Below are positions 9,301-20,833 of a stretch of DNA of 20,833 bases, piece by piece. This DNA comes from Dehalococcoidia bacterium (lineage in GTDB: Bacteria; Chloroflexota; Dehalococcoidia; GIF9; UBA5629), in assembly GCA_030604795.1 (NCBI GenBank), contig JAUVVE010000003.1, positions 1 to 20,833 of the forward strand, written 5' to 3'. Positions within the stretch are counted from its first letter, which is position 1; each line of letters starts with the position of its first letter. The notes beneath the pieces were generated by a model. The model searched no databases and was not told the origin of the DNA. It saw nothing but the letters and a program-made list of their open reading frames with translations. The position numbers were made by a program, and so were the translations under genes.

Positions 9301-12300
9301 TTCTATCACCTTTGTTCTTATTGCAGCTGGGTCAAGGTCAACCTTGAGGGGCGTGATTTCTCCCTTCCTGGATTTATCAGGCTCTAGAGGTGCCATCGCT
9401 TTCTGCCTGACCGTTGCTATCTGCGGGAAAGAATCCGAAGAGAAAGTAGCCCGAGCATTCCCGCCGTAAACTGGTCGAGTCTGCTGCAGCAGCTTTGTCT
9501 CGGGATCAATGTCGAGCTCAAGACAGTCCATAGCTGCGCTAACGCCTAATCTAAAGGCCAACCTGGGAGCCAAATCACGTCCCACAGATGTCTGTCCCAT
9601 AAGCAGAACGCGCGGCGAAATGTCCTGGACTGCTTTTTCCATGACCACAACATAGGATTCTGTTTGATATTCCTTGAGTAGTGGGTTCTCAACGGTGTAT
9701 ACTTTGTCGGCCCCAAAGGCTATGGCCTTTTGGGGAGTCTCACCTAATTGGTCGGCGATGAGTATGCATAGCAGGTCTTCTTTCGACTCATCAGCGAGTC
9801 GTCGACCACATCCTAATAGTTCGGTTGTGATTGCAGATAGATTTCCCTCCGCTATCTCGCCATAGACCATGATACCCTTAAATTCAGCCATAATAACCTC
9901 CTACGGTTGCTTGTACTGTAAACTAGATAACCTTCGCCTCTCTGAGTTTCGCGGCCAGGTTAGCGCCAGCTTCTGCTGGGCTATCGCCCTCCACCATTTC
10001 GCACTTACCTTCCCGAACTGGCTGGAAAAGCTTGAGGAGTTTGGCCCGCCGACCAGCAGCGCCAATTTGTGATGGGTCAAGCTCGATGTCAGCCGGTTTC
10101 CAGATGGTTGGCTGCTTCTTGGCCGCCGCCATAATCCCCTTAAGGGTGGCATAACGTGCTTCACCCAGTTCGTTGCTGACCGTAATCAAGGCAGGGAGTG
10201 TCACCTCGATGACTTGATACCCATCGGCGATGACTCGCTCCACCGTAGCCTTGCCATCGGCAACTTCTACTTTCCTGGCTACAGTTACGCTGGGAATTCC
10301 AAGCAGTTCGGCAATGCCTGAGCCTACCTGCCCAGCATCCCAATCAGCTGCCTGCCGGCCGCAGAAAACAAGGTCGAATTCCCCTATCTTCTTTATTGCC
10401 ATAGCCAAAGCATAGGCGGTGGACCAGCTGTCGCCACCTTCGTAAGCTTCGTCTTCTAGCAAAACAAGCTCATCAGCCCCCATGGATAGGGGTTTCTTGA
10501 CCACGTCACGAAGCAGATTGTTACCTAGGCTTAGAACTGTGATTTTGCCACCCTGGCTGTCCTTGATGCGGAGTGCTGCCTCTACAGCCTGCTCATCGAA
10601 GGGGCTGATGACCGGCGGCACGCCTGGGGGTGGGACTACCTGGTTGCTGGCAGGGTCAACCTTGAAACTAGCTGGTGGTGCTTCAGGATCGAGTACTTGC
10701 TTACAACAGACAATCATATTCATGGGCACATGTTCCTCCTTGACAGAGTTCTTGCTGCTGAGCTTGACCAAGCAGATACTTTAAGACAAATCCTGCCACT
10801 TGTCAAATCAAACACTAGAAACCAACTCTGACTACTCTCTTTACCCCGCTCAGATCTGGCATGAACTCGGGTCTAGCTTTTCGGAGATAGCGATTGATTA
10901 GAGAAGTCACTCCCTGATCTTGCTTATGCGCTATTTCGAACAGAAGACAACCTCCGGGGCAGATTCTTTCCTCAACTTGTTGTAAGAGCCGGCGTATCTG
11001 AGACAGACCGCTTGGGCCGCCATCTATGGCCAACCTTGGCTCAAAATCGGTGATCTCGGGGCTTAGATTTGCCAATGCCGAATTTCTGATGTAAGGCAGA
11101 TTAGCGACTATCAGGTCAACAGGCTCAGGCAGTGGTTCCAGCAGATCGCCTTGGAGAAGCCTGATTTGCTCGGAGACGCAGTGATGCTCACAGTTCAAGC
11201 GGGCGACCTCAAGAGCTGAAAACGAGATGTCCATAGCATAGACTCTGCTCTGGGGTAGATTCAGGGCGAGACTGATGGCGATGGCTCCGCAGCCAGTGCC
11301 GACATCAGCTATCAGAACTGGTCTCTTCAGGGACCAGAGGTAGTCAGCACGGCTTCTGCCATACTCAAGGCCTTTTTCAACAAGCAGCTCTGTCTCTGGT
11401 CGGGGGATGAGAACGCGGGAATCAACACAATAGTCGACCCCATAGAACTCTTTGTGTCCAATAATGTATGCTGCAGGTTCCCGGCGTAGGCGCCGGTCAA
11501 TCAGACCCCGCAGAGTCTTTACCTGTTCTTGGCTCAAAGCTTGCTCTGTCTGAGTATGTACTTGGGCCGGCGAGACTCCTAGCACATGCTGAACCAGCAC
11601 CCTGGCTTCAAGATGGCTATCCTCTATGCCGTTGTGACTGAAGATGCGAGCGGACTGTTGAAGTGCTTGCGCCAGAATCATAACCGGGTTTCTTCTAGTT
11701 GTCTAGCCTGTTCACTGGTGGCCAGAGCTTCGATGAGTTGGTCAAGTTCACCATCGAGTATCCGTGGCAAATTGTGGAGAGTCAGATTAATGCGATGATC
11801 AGTGACACGGTCTTGAGGGAAGTTGTAGGTACGGATTTTCTCGGCGCGGTCACCGCCACCTATTTGCGAGCGCCGTTCTTCCGTTGTCTCATTGAGTTGC
11901 CTGCGTTGTTCCTGGTCGAAAAGGCGAGCACGGAGCACTGCCATGGCCTTCGTTCTGTTTCTTAGTTGAGAGCGTTCATCCTGGCAAATGGCGACTATGC
12001 CCGTGGGCAAATGGGTAATGCGAACTGCAGTGGTCACTTTGTTCACGTTTTGCCCTCCAGCTCCACCACTTCGGAAGAAATCCATCTTGAGGTCATCGGG
12101 GTTAATGGCTATCTCTATCTCTTCAGCTTCAGGGAGAACGGCTACTGTAGCTGTTGAGGTGTGAAGCCGTCCGGAAGCTTCTGTGGCCGGCACTCGCTGC
12201 ACTCGATGGACTCCGCGCTCATACTTCAGTTGACTGAAGGCGCCTTTGCCTTTGACCTCGAAGACGATTTCCTTGAAGCCACCGACCTCAGTCTGGTTAC

Positions 12301-15300
12301 TGTCGATAATCTCCACTTGCCATCTCTTATTCTGGGCATAGCGACTATACATCCGGAAAAGGTCAGCAGCGAAAAGGGCTGCCTCTTCGCCACCGGCACC
12401 AGCCCTAATCTCCATAATAGCATCTCTGGCTTCGTTGGAATCCTTCGGTAGTAAAGATAACTTCAGCTCTTGGAGGATGCTATCTTGAGCTTGCTTCAAA
12501 TCGTTCAGTTCTTCTTTGGCCAAGAGTACCATGTCGGGCTCAAGCCTGTCATCGAGCATAGCCTGAGTCTCCTGTATCGCCTTGGAGGTTGCCTTGTACT
12601 GACGATACTTGGCCACGATATCTTCGAGGCTGGCTTGCTCCTGAGCCAGCGATTGCAGGCGTGCCGGATCGGTGGACACCTCCGGTTGCACCATCAACTG
12701 GCTCAACTCCTCGTAGCGCTTCTTGATTGACTCTAACCTATCCAGCATAGCTTCGCCTTCAGGGCCAGATTATATCACAGCTTCAAAAGGATGCCCAAAT
12801 CTGGGGCTCGGCGGGAATTGCCGGGAGGGCTTTCTGTCTGCCAGCGAATTGACAGGTTAGGGAGCCTGTGATATAGTTTCGAGGCCCAAAAAAAGCATCA
12901 GGAGGTAAAATGGCAGGTATCACATCATACGGGGCTTATATACCACGTTATCGGATAAATCATAACACGATTTTCTCGGCGGTGGGATTTCTGGGAACAT
13001 TCCCTGCGCCAGGGGAGAAAGCAGTTGCCAACTGGGATGAGGATACCCTGAGCATGGCGGTAGGCGCAGCTATTGACTGCCTGAATGGAATTGAGCGTGA
13101 AAAGATAGATGGCCTGTATTTTGGCACCACTACTCAGCCGTATATGCTCAGACAGAATTCGGCAATAATAGCTGCAGCTCTTGACCTCCAGCCCAATGTT
13201 AGAACTGCTGACTTCGTTGGGTCTACCAAGTCAGGGACCGCCGCTGTCCTCTCTGCCTTTGATGCTGTAAAAGGCGGAGAAAGAAGCAATGTCATGGTCT
13301 GTGCTTCTGACTGTCGTACGGGCAAGCCTGGTGGGCCTCAGGAGCATCTCTATGGTGATGGGGCAGCGGCTCTTCTTCTGGGGAATGACGGGGTGATTGC
13401 AACCCTTGAAGGTTCTTATTCGGTTTCTTATGATTTCCCCGACCGCTGGAAAGCAAGTGGAGAAAGATTTGAGCACGCCTGGGAGGACAGGTTCATTCGG
13501 GATGCAGGCTATTCCAAGATTATCCCCGAAGCGATTTCCGGGCTGCTGAACAAATACAATTTAACCATCCAGGATTTTGCCAAAGTAGCTTACCCGTGCC
13601 TCTATCCCAGAGAACACGGTAATATAGCCAAGCGTCTAGGTGCTGATCCGAGCCAGGTTCAGGAGTCAATGCTTGCCACCGTGGGCGATATTGGTTCGGC
13701 TGGACCTTTGATGATGTTGGTGGCGGCGCTTGAAGAAGCTAAGCCAGGGGACAGAATCTTGGTCGCCAGCTTTGGCAATGGCAGCGACGCTCTGTTCTTT
13801 CAGGTGACTGATAGAATTGCCAAGGTGGGCGACAGGCGAGGAATTAAGAAGAACCTGGCTTTCAAGAAAGAGCTTACTAGTTACGAGAGATATCTCGCCT
13901 TCCGCAACCTCGCGCCAATGGAAATGGGAATGCGGGGGGAGGAAAGTGCTCCTACCCCGATGTCTACCCTGTTCAGGGAGCGGAAAACGGTTCTGGCTCT
14001 GTGCGGCTCAAAGTGTAAGCGCTGTGGCACGCCTCAATTTCCCTATCAGAGAATATGTGTCAAGCCTGATTGCGGAGCTGTTGATGAAATGGAGTACTAC
14101 CGTTTCTCCGGCAAGAATGGCATCCTGTTTACCTATACCGGTGATAACCTGGCTGCCAGCATAGACCCGCCAGCAATCTACGGTGTGGTAGATTTTGAGG
14201 GGGGAGGTAGGTCCCAGTTCGACCTCACTGATTGTGACCTTGACTCAGTCAAAGTGGGCATGTCCGTGGAGATGACCTTTCGCCGGAAATATCTTGATGA
14301 AGCTCGCGGCGTTCACGGTTACTTCTGGAAGGCGACGCCGGTACGTAATTAACAGCGAAAAAAATCAGTTACGGAGGAGAACAAAATGGCAGAAGGCATA
14401 AAAGACAAGGTAGCCATCATAGGTATGGGCTGCACCAAATTCGGAGAGTTGTGGGACCAGAGCGCCGAAGACCTGATGGTTGATGCTTTTAAGGAGGCCA
14501 TAGAGGATGCAGGCATAGAGAAGAAGGATATCGAGGCGGCCTGGTTCGGCACACATTTTGAACAGCTCAGTGTGGGCAAGGGTGCCACGCCTATGTCGAC
14601 AACACTGAAGTTGCCGTTCATCCCGGTAACCAGAGTGGAGAACTTTTGTGCCACCGGTTCGGAAGCCTTGAGAGGGGCCTGTTACGCGGTGGCTTCAGGG
14701 GCCTACGATATCGCCATGGCTCTGGGTGTGGAGAAGCTGAAGGATACGGGGTACGGTGGCCTTCCCGGCGGGCCGAGTCTCATGGGAACGCGAAGCATGC
14801 TTATCGCTCCCAACATGACTGCTCCCGGGGCCTTCGCTATGCTGGCCACGAGATACTTCGCTCAATATGGTCTCAGCCCTGAAGGCGGCAAGAATATGCT
14901 GGCCAAGGTGTCGGCCAAGAGCCATCATAACGGTGTATTGAACCCGAAAGCACACCTTCGCCGTGAAGTAACGGTGGAGCAGATAATGAATGCTCCGATA
15001 ATTGCCTGGCCCCTCGGGCTGTTCGACTGCTGTGGAGTCAGCGATGGTTCGGCAGCGGCTATTGTAACCAGAGCTGACATGGCCAAGAAATTCAGGCCCG
15101 ACCCTGTGTATGTTAAGGCTCTCCAGATTGCCGTAAGTTCGGGAGAGGAGATGATGTACAACACCTGGGATTCGACCCACGTTGAGACGACTACCCGTGC
15201 TGCAGCGAAGGCTTATGAAGAAGCGGCGATAAAGAACCCGCGGGAAGAAATAAGTATGGCCGAGGTTCACGATTGCTTCTCAATCACCGAGGCAGTAACC

Positions 15301-18300
15301 ATGGAAGACCTGCAATTCAGCCCCAGGGGAAGGGTAAAGGAGGATATTGACGCCGGCCGTTTCAACTTAGATGGCGAGCAACCTATTCAGACCGATGGTG
15401 GGCTTAAGTGCTTCGGTCATCCAATCGGTGCTTCCGGGCTAAGGATGATGTACGAGATGTACAAACAGCTACAGGGCAAAGCCGGGGAGAGGCAAATAAG
15501 GGACCCCAAGTTTGGTGCCACGCATAACCTTGGCGGCTTCCCGGGCATGAGCGTTATCAGCATGTTTATCGTTGGCCTTTGATGGAAAATCTACCATAAG
15601 GAGGTGGAGCCATGGCTGAGGCTTCCATGATGACTGATGAGTTGAAGAAACTCATAGGTGTGCCAGGGGAGGCGATCACTTACAAAGTCGAAGAGGGGGC
15701 GATCCAGAGATACGCACAGGCCATAGGTGACCCAAATCCTCTGTACAACGATGTGGAGTATGCTGCCAGGAGCAAACATGGCAGGGTGATGTGCCCTCCA
15801 GGTTTCACGGGCTGGCCTGTCAAAGCAAGCGGAGTGTCTATGTTCAAGTTGGTTGAGGCCTTAGTCAAAGCTGGGGCGCCGCCGAGATTGCTCGACGGCG
15901 GTATTGAGTACGAGTTTCTTGCGCCAATAGGTGCCGGGGACGTATTGACTGCTACAACCAAAGTTGCCGATATGATTGAGAAAGAAGGCAAATCCGGCAA
16001 GTTCCTGTTGGCAACCGTCGAGACTACTTTTGTGAATCAGAATGGCGAAGTGGCAGTCAGAGCCCAGGCGAGTTTCATTAATCGCTAGGCTGTACCTGCA
16101 TTATTCCTTGATTGAGGAGGAAACATGGCTAAACAGCTTTATTATGAAGATGTTGACGTGGGGGCTGAAGTCACTCCGCTGGCCAAGATCGCTACAACGC
16201 GAATGCTGGTTCAGTGGGCGGGAGCCTCTGGTGATTTCAATCCTTTACATTACGACGAGGATTTTGGTAAATCTCAAGGTGTCAGCGCACCCATCGTCCA
16301 TGGTGCGCTCAAACGAGCCTGGCTGGGGCACTTGATGACGGACTGGATTGGGGAACAGGGAGTGCTGAAGAAGCTGTCCTGTCAGTACCGTGGCATGGAC
16401 TATCCACGCAAGATGAAGACGATGGAGCAGCCGCATGACGGCGAGACGTGGTGGTGCAAAGGCAAGGTGAGCAGAAAGTATGAGGAAGGCGGCGAGCACC
16501 TTATTGAGTGCGAGATTTGGGTGGAGAATGGAAATGGGGAGAAAACCACACCGGGCTCAGCCGTGGTTGCGCTGCCTTCACGAAGTAAAGGATAGGTAGG
16601 GCTGTCGCTCTCGTTAGGCGTTGGGCAAGCGATTTGCTCCAACGGCGAGAACATAACAGAGCTCTTGTGAATCAGCCAAGAGCAAGAACTCTGATGAAGG
16701 AGGTACAACAAATGGGGAAAAGACTAGAAGGAAAGGTAGCGGTGGTTACTGGTGCCGGACGTGGTATCGGCAGAGCTGAGGCGCTGGCTCTTGCTGCCGA
16801 AGGAGCTAAGGTAGTGGTCAATGACCTTGGTGGGGCTGCTGACGGTACTGGCAGCGCCAGTTCTCCAGCTGACGAGGTAGTTGCGGAAATCAAGAAGCAG
16901 GGTGGGGAAGCTGTTGCCAATTATGACTCGGTGGCCACTCCAGAGGGTGGTGAAAACATCATTAAGACGGCCATTGATGCCTTCGGCAAGATCGATATCT
17001 TGGTCAACAATGCTGGTATCCTGAGAGACCGCATGGTGTTCAACATGTCGGAGGAGGAGTGGGATCTGGTGATGAAAGTCCACCTGTACGGCCATTTCCA
17101 TTGTGCCAAGCCGGCTTGTGTCTACTTCCGGCAACAGAGAAGTGGGAGGATAATAAATACCTCATCCACCTCTGGGCTCGGCAACATGGGGCAGGCCAAC
17201 TATAGCGCTGCCAAAGAGGGAATCGTTGGTTTCACCAGGACAGTAGCCAGAGACGTGGGTAAGTACGGCGTGACTTGCAATGCCATCCGACCCAATGCTG
17301 GGACGAGGATGACTTTGTCACCGGAGCTGAAGGCTGCCTGGGAGAAGTCTAAGGCCGAAGGGTCTGCTTCAGTCGGCGCGGGGGGAGACATTGTGGAAAT
17401 GCTGGAAAAGGCTACGCCTGAGATGATAGCTCCCTTGGTTGTATATTTGTGTACCGATGAAGCGGCTAACATAAACGGCTGTAGTTTCTTCGTGGGTGGT
17501 GGTCAAATTGGGATTTTCTCTGAGCCAGAAGTGAAGGCCAGTATCCAGAAAGACGGAATCTGGACGCTGGATGAGTTGATTGACACTATGCCAGAAAAGG
17601 TAACTGGGGCATGCGTGAATCCTGCGCCGCCACAACCCCCGAAAGAATAGGTCATTTCTGCTGACTTCTGCCATGTAGCTGACAATTAGGGCTCGCCTGC
17701 CTATGGCCTGTCAGTAGATCGAGAGTCTGCGCATAGGGGGGTGGGCCCTAGGTGCTTGTTGAGCGGGGGATCCTGAAGGAAACGAAATCACTGGACTGTC
17801 GCAATTAGTGCCAAGGGCGTCAGTTTAACCGATTAGTCGTTTCTTGTGTGCCCGCTAGTTGCAATGTCGCAGATTCTCAGTGAATCAGTCCCTTGACACC
17901 CCAGCTTTGAGGAGGCAAAGAATGGACTTCAAACTCACCGAGAAGGAACAAGCATTGATAGAAGAGATCCGTAAGTTCGCGGAGGAGGAATTGCCTTCAG
18001 GATGGGTTGGCGCGAGTCTGGCGGATGGAGGCGAATCCAGAGATTGGGAATTCGAAATGTCGATGTCTAGAAAACTAGCCCAAAAGGGATGGCTTGTGAT
18101 GAGTTGGCCAAAGGAATACGGGGGCTGCGATGCTTCTCTGCTTGAGCAAACCGTATATGAGATGGAGGTAGCCTACTGGGGGATACCAGGAGCTTGGATG
18201 GGAGTGAGCGGAGTACAATGGGTAGGGCCTTGCCTGATGTTGTTTGGCACCGAGGAGCAACGAAGGAAACATCTGCCGCTGATCGCCTCGGGCGAGCCTG

Positions 18301-20833
18301 ACGGCGTCTGGTGTACTGGCTATAGTGAGCCCAACGCTGGCTCTGACCTTGCCAATCTTCAAACCCGAGCCGTAAGGGATGGGGACGAGTACATCATAAA
18401 CGGGCAGAAGGTATGGACTAGCGCCGCTCACCGGGCAAGATGGTGCTGGCTTATGGCTAGGACGGACCTCAACGCTCTCAAGAAGCACCGGGGGCTCAGT
18501 CTCTTTATCGTTGATATGAAAAGCCCGGGAGTCACAGTCAGGCCGCTGCTGAACTACTACGGGCGGCATCACTTTAATGAGGTGTTCTTCGACAATGTGC
18601 GGATTCCAGCCTCCAACTTGGTCGGCGAAGAGAATAGAGGATGGTATCAGCTTATGCAAGCACTGGCCTTTGAGAGACGTAGTACGGCCCCCATCACCTA
18701 CGGGGGCTTCAAGCGGCTGTTGGAGAAGCTAGTCGAATATGTAAAGGATACTCGGTATGAAGGTAGTCCCCTGTCCGAGAACCCTGTTATTCGCCACAAG
18801 TTGGCTGACGCGGCGGTTGCGGTGGAGACGCTGAAGCTGTTTGCCTTCCAGCTGACCTGGAGGCTAAGCCAGGGCACCATCCCTACTTATGAATCATCGA
18901 GGAACAAAGTGATGAGTGATGAGGTAATGAAGCGGGTGGCTATTAGCGGGGCCGAGATTCTAGGAGCCTATTCTCAAGTCGACCCTGATTCCAAGTGGGC
19001 CAAACTCAACGGTGTTGTGCAGGGCTTGTACCTCGGTTTCCCTGGTCAGGCGATTGCTGCCGGCACCACTGAAGTGGAGAAGAGTATCATAGGTCAGTTC
19101 GGACTGGGCTTGCCCAAATCGTACTAGAAGCTTGTGGGAGGTTCCGATGGACTTTGGTTTTTCAGAAGAACAAGAGATGCTCCGGACTCTTGCTAGGGAT
19201 TTCCTGACCAAAGAATGCCCCAAGACCAAGGTCAGGGAGCTGGAGAAAGATGAAAAAGGATATGACCCACAGATGTGGCGCAAGATGGCAGAGCTGGGAT
19301 GGATGGGACTCGTCTTTCCCGCCGAGTATGGAGGGACAAACGCGAGCTTTATGGAGTTGACTGTTCTAATGGAAGAGATGGGGAGGAATATCGTCCCCGG
19401 GCCTTTCTTCTCTACCGTTGTGCTCTGCGCGTTGCCTATACTAGAGTATGGTAGTGATGAGCAAAGAGCGAAGTTCCTTCCTGCGATAGCCAAGGGTGAG
19501 ACGATTTGGACCTTGGCCCTGACTGAGTCGTCGGGGAGCTATAGAGCCTCTGAGATAAGACTGACGGCCAGCTTGCAAGGCGCAGACTACGTTCTTGAGG
19601 GTGATAAGTTGTTCGTCCCGGACGCGCACATAGCCGATTACCTCATGGTAGTAGCCAGAACTGCGGAGGAGAAGGGTCCTGAAGAGGGAGTCACACTCTT
19701 TGTAGTGGATGCCAAGGATCCTGCTCTGGAAGTGGAGGTCATCCCGACTATGGCCGGGGACAGGCAATGCCGGGTCAGTTTCAATAAGGTCAGAGTGCCT
19801 AAGAATAACGTCTTGGGGGATGTAGACCGGGGCTGGAGTGTAGTGGACTTTGTTCTGCAGAGAGCAGCTGTGTTGAAAACCGCTGAAATATCGGGTGCAT
19901 GTCAAGTCGTTCTTGACATGACCAGCGCGTACGCTAACGAGAGGGTGCAGTTTGACCGACCTATCGGTTCCTTTCAGGCAGTTCAGAACAAGCTGGCTGA
20001 CATGTTCATCGATGTTGAAGCAATTCACTATCTTCTTTATCAGGCAGCGTGGGGGATAAGTGTTGGCTCTCCGTCTCGTTTGGATGTTTCCACAGCCAAG
20101 ACAAAAGCAAGTGAGGCGTACGAGCGGATCTGCGTTGACGGTATCACGGCTCACGGAGCTATCGGGTTCACCATGGATCACGATATTGGCCTTTACTACC
20201 GGCGTGTCAAGGCGGCAGAGTTTGTTGGAGGAGCCACTGACTTGCATCGCGAGAATATAGCAATCGAGCTGGGACTCTAGCTTGTCACACTATGACTCAG
20301 ATATTCTGGGATTGCCGTGGCGTCCTGGATTGGAAGGCCTGCTGACTACCTGACGTGAGTGGGCTAGGCTCTCTTACACCCGTTCGGCGGAGCGCGCGCG
20401 GTAGTTATTGACAGGGTATGCAATATTGTGCTAACATAATTAATAGTTTCGACAGCAGTACCTTAACAACTGGATAGTGGAAGGAAGAGTTAGTTCAGAG
20501 AGTTTGATCCTGGCTCAGAATGAACGTTAGCGGCGTGCCTGATGCATGCAAGTCGAACGCTCTGATAGTCCGCAAGGATTGTCAGGGAGTGGCGGACGGC
20601 TGAGTAACGCGTAAGTGACCTACCTTTAAGTGGGGAATAACCTGCCGAAAGGCAGGCTAATACCGCATGTGTTGGCAAGCTGAGGCTTGTCAGTAAAGCC
20701 TTAGGGCGCTTGAAGAGGGGCTTGCGTCTGATTAGCTAGTTGGTTAGGGTAATGGCCTACCAAGGCGATGATCAGTAGCTGGTCTGAGAGGACGAGCAGC
20801 CAGACGGGGACTGAGACACGGCCCTGACTCCTA

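Overview
The window reads as a chromosomal piece from an uncultured member of the Chloroflexota, most likely class Dehalococcoidia. The best evidence is the first ~340 nt of a 16S rRNA gene at the right end, whose pattern resembles Dehalococcoides-type 16S as I remember it. The gene content agrees: a reductive-dehalogenase-like Fe-S protein, many cobalamin/flavin/Fe-S type enzymes, and an unfused beta-oxidation operon. This placement is from memory and was not searched.

Left end (1-2896): the 3' end of a family-5 ABC transporter substrate-binding protein on the + strand is followed by a debris zone on the - strand. Read from right to left, this zone has an intact reductive-dehalogenase/QueG-like double-[4Fe-4S] protein (1674-2576). 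Next is an open frame that joins the middle of a type-B carboxylesterase to the C-terminal part of a pyruvate:ferredoxin oxidoreductase beta subunit (820-1680). Last is a ~50-residue fragment of a GltD-like oxidoreductase Fe-S domain (606-803). Each fragment is undamaged internally but cut off at its ends, so either recent rearrangement or misassembly made this patchwork.

Housekeeping block (2843-12798): on the - strand gatC-gatA-DUF6504-like-Lrp/AsnC-aminotransferase looks like one operon, starting at an extended -10 promoter (6675-6683) and ending at a 17-bp perfect hairpin (2843-2878). A divergent EF-G paralogue (6819-8873, +) has its own consensus promoter. Converging on it are prfA-prmC (4-nt ATGA overlap) and then etfB-etfA, which have a separate promoter just after prmC.

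Right half (12849-20280): seven + strand genes follow a near-consensus promoter: an HMG-CoA-synthase-like protein fused to a zinc-ribbon/DUF35 domain, an archaeal-type thiolase, two MaoC hot-dog proteins, an MFE-2-like short-chain dehydrogenase, and two adjacent acyl-CoA dehydrogenases. Together they supply dehydrogenation, hydration, oxidation and thiolysis, which is an unfused counterpart of the (R)-specific MFE-2/SCP-x beta-oxidation route; the nearby EtfBA is the obvious electron acceptor. Three protein pairs in the operon show one partner with catalytic residues and the other without: the two acyl-CoA dehydrogenases, the two MaoC proteins, and the thiolase with its Cys-less HMG-CoA-synthase-like partner. 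This suggests an assembly of obligate heteromers and is the most interesting system here. The window closes with an rRNA promoter and the 5' part of 16S rRNA.
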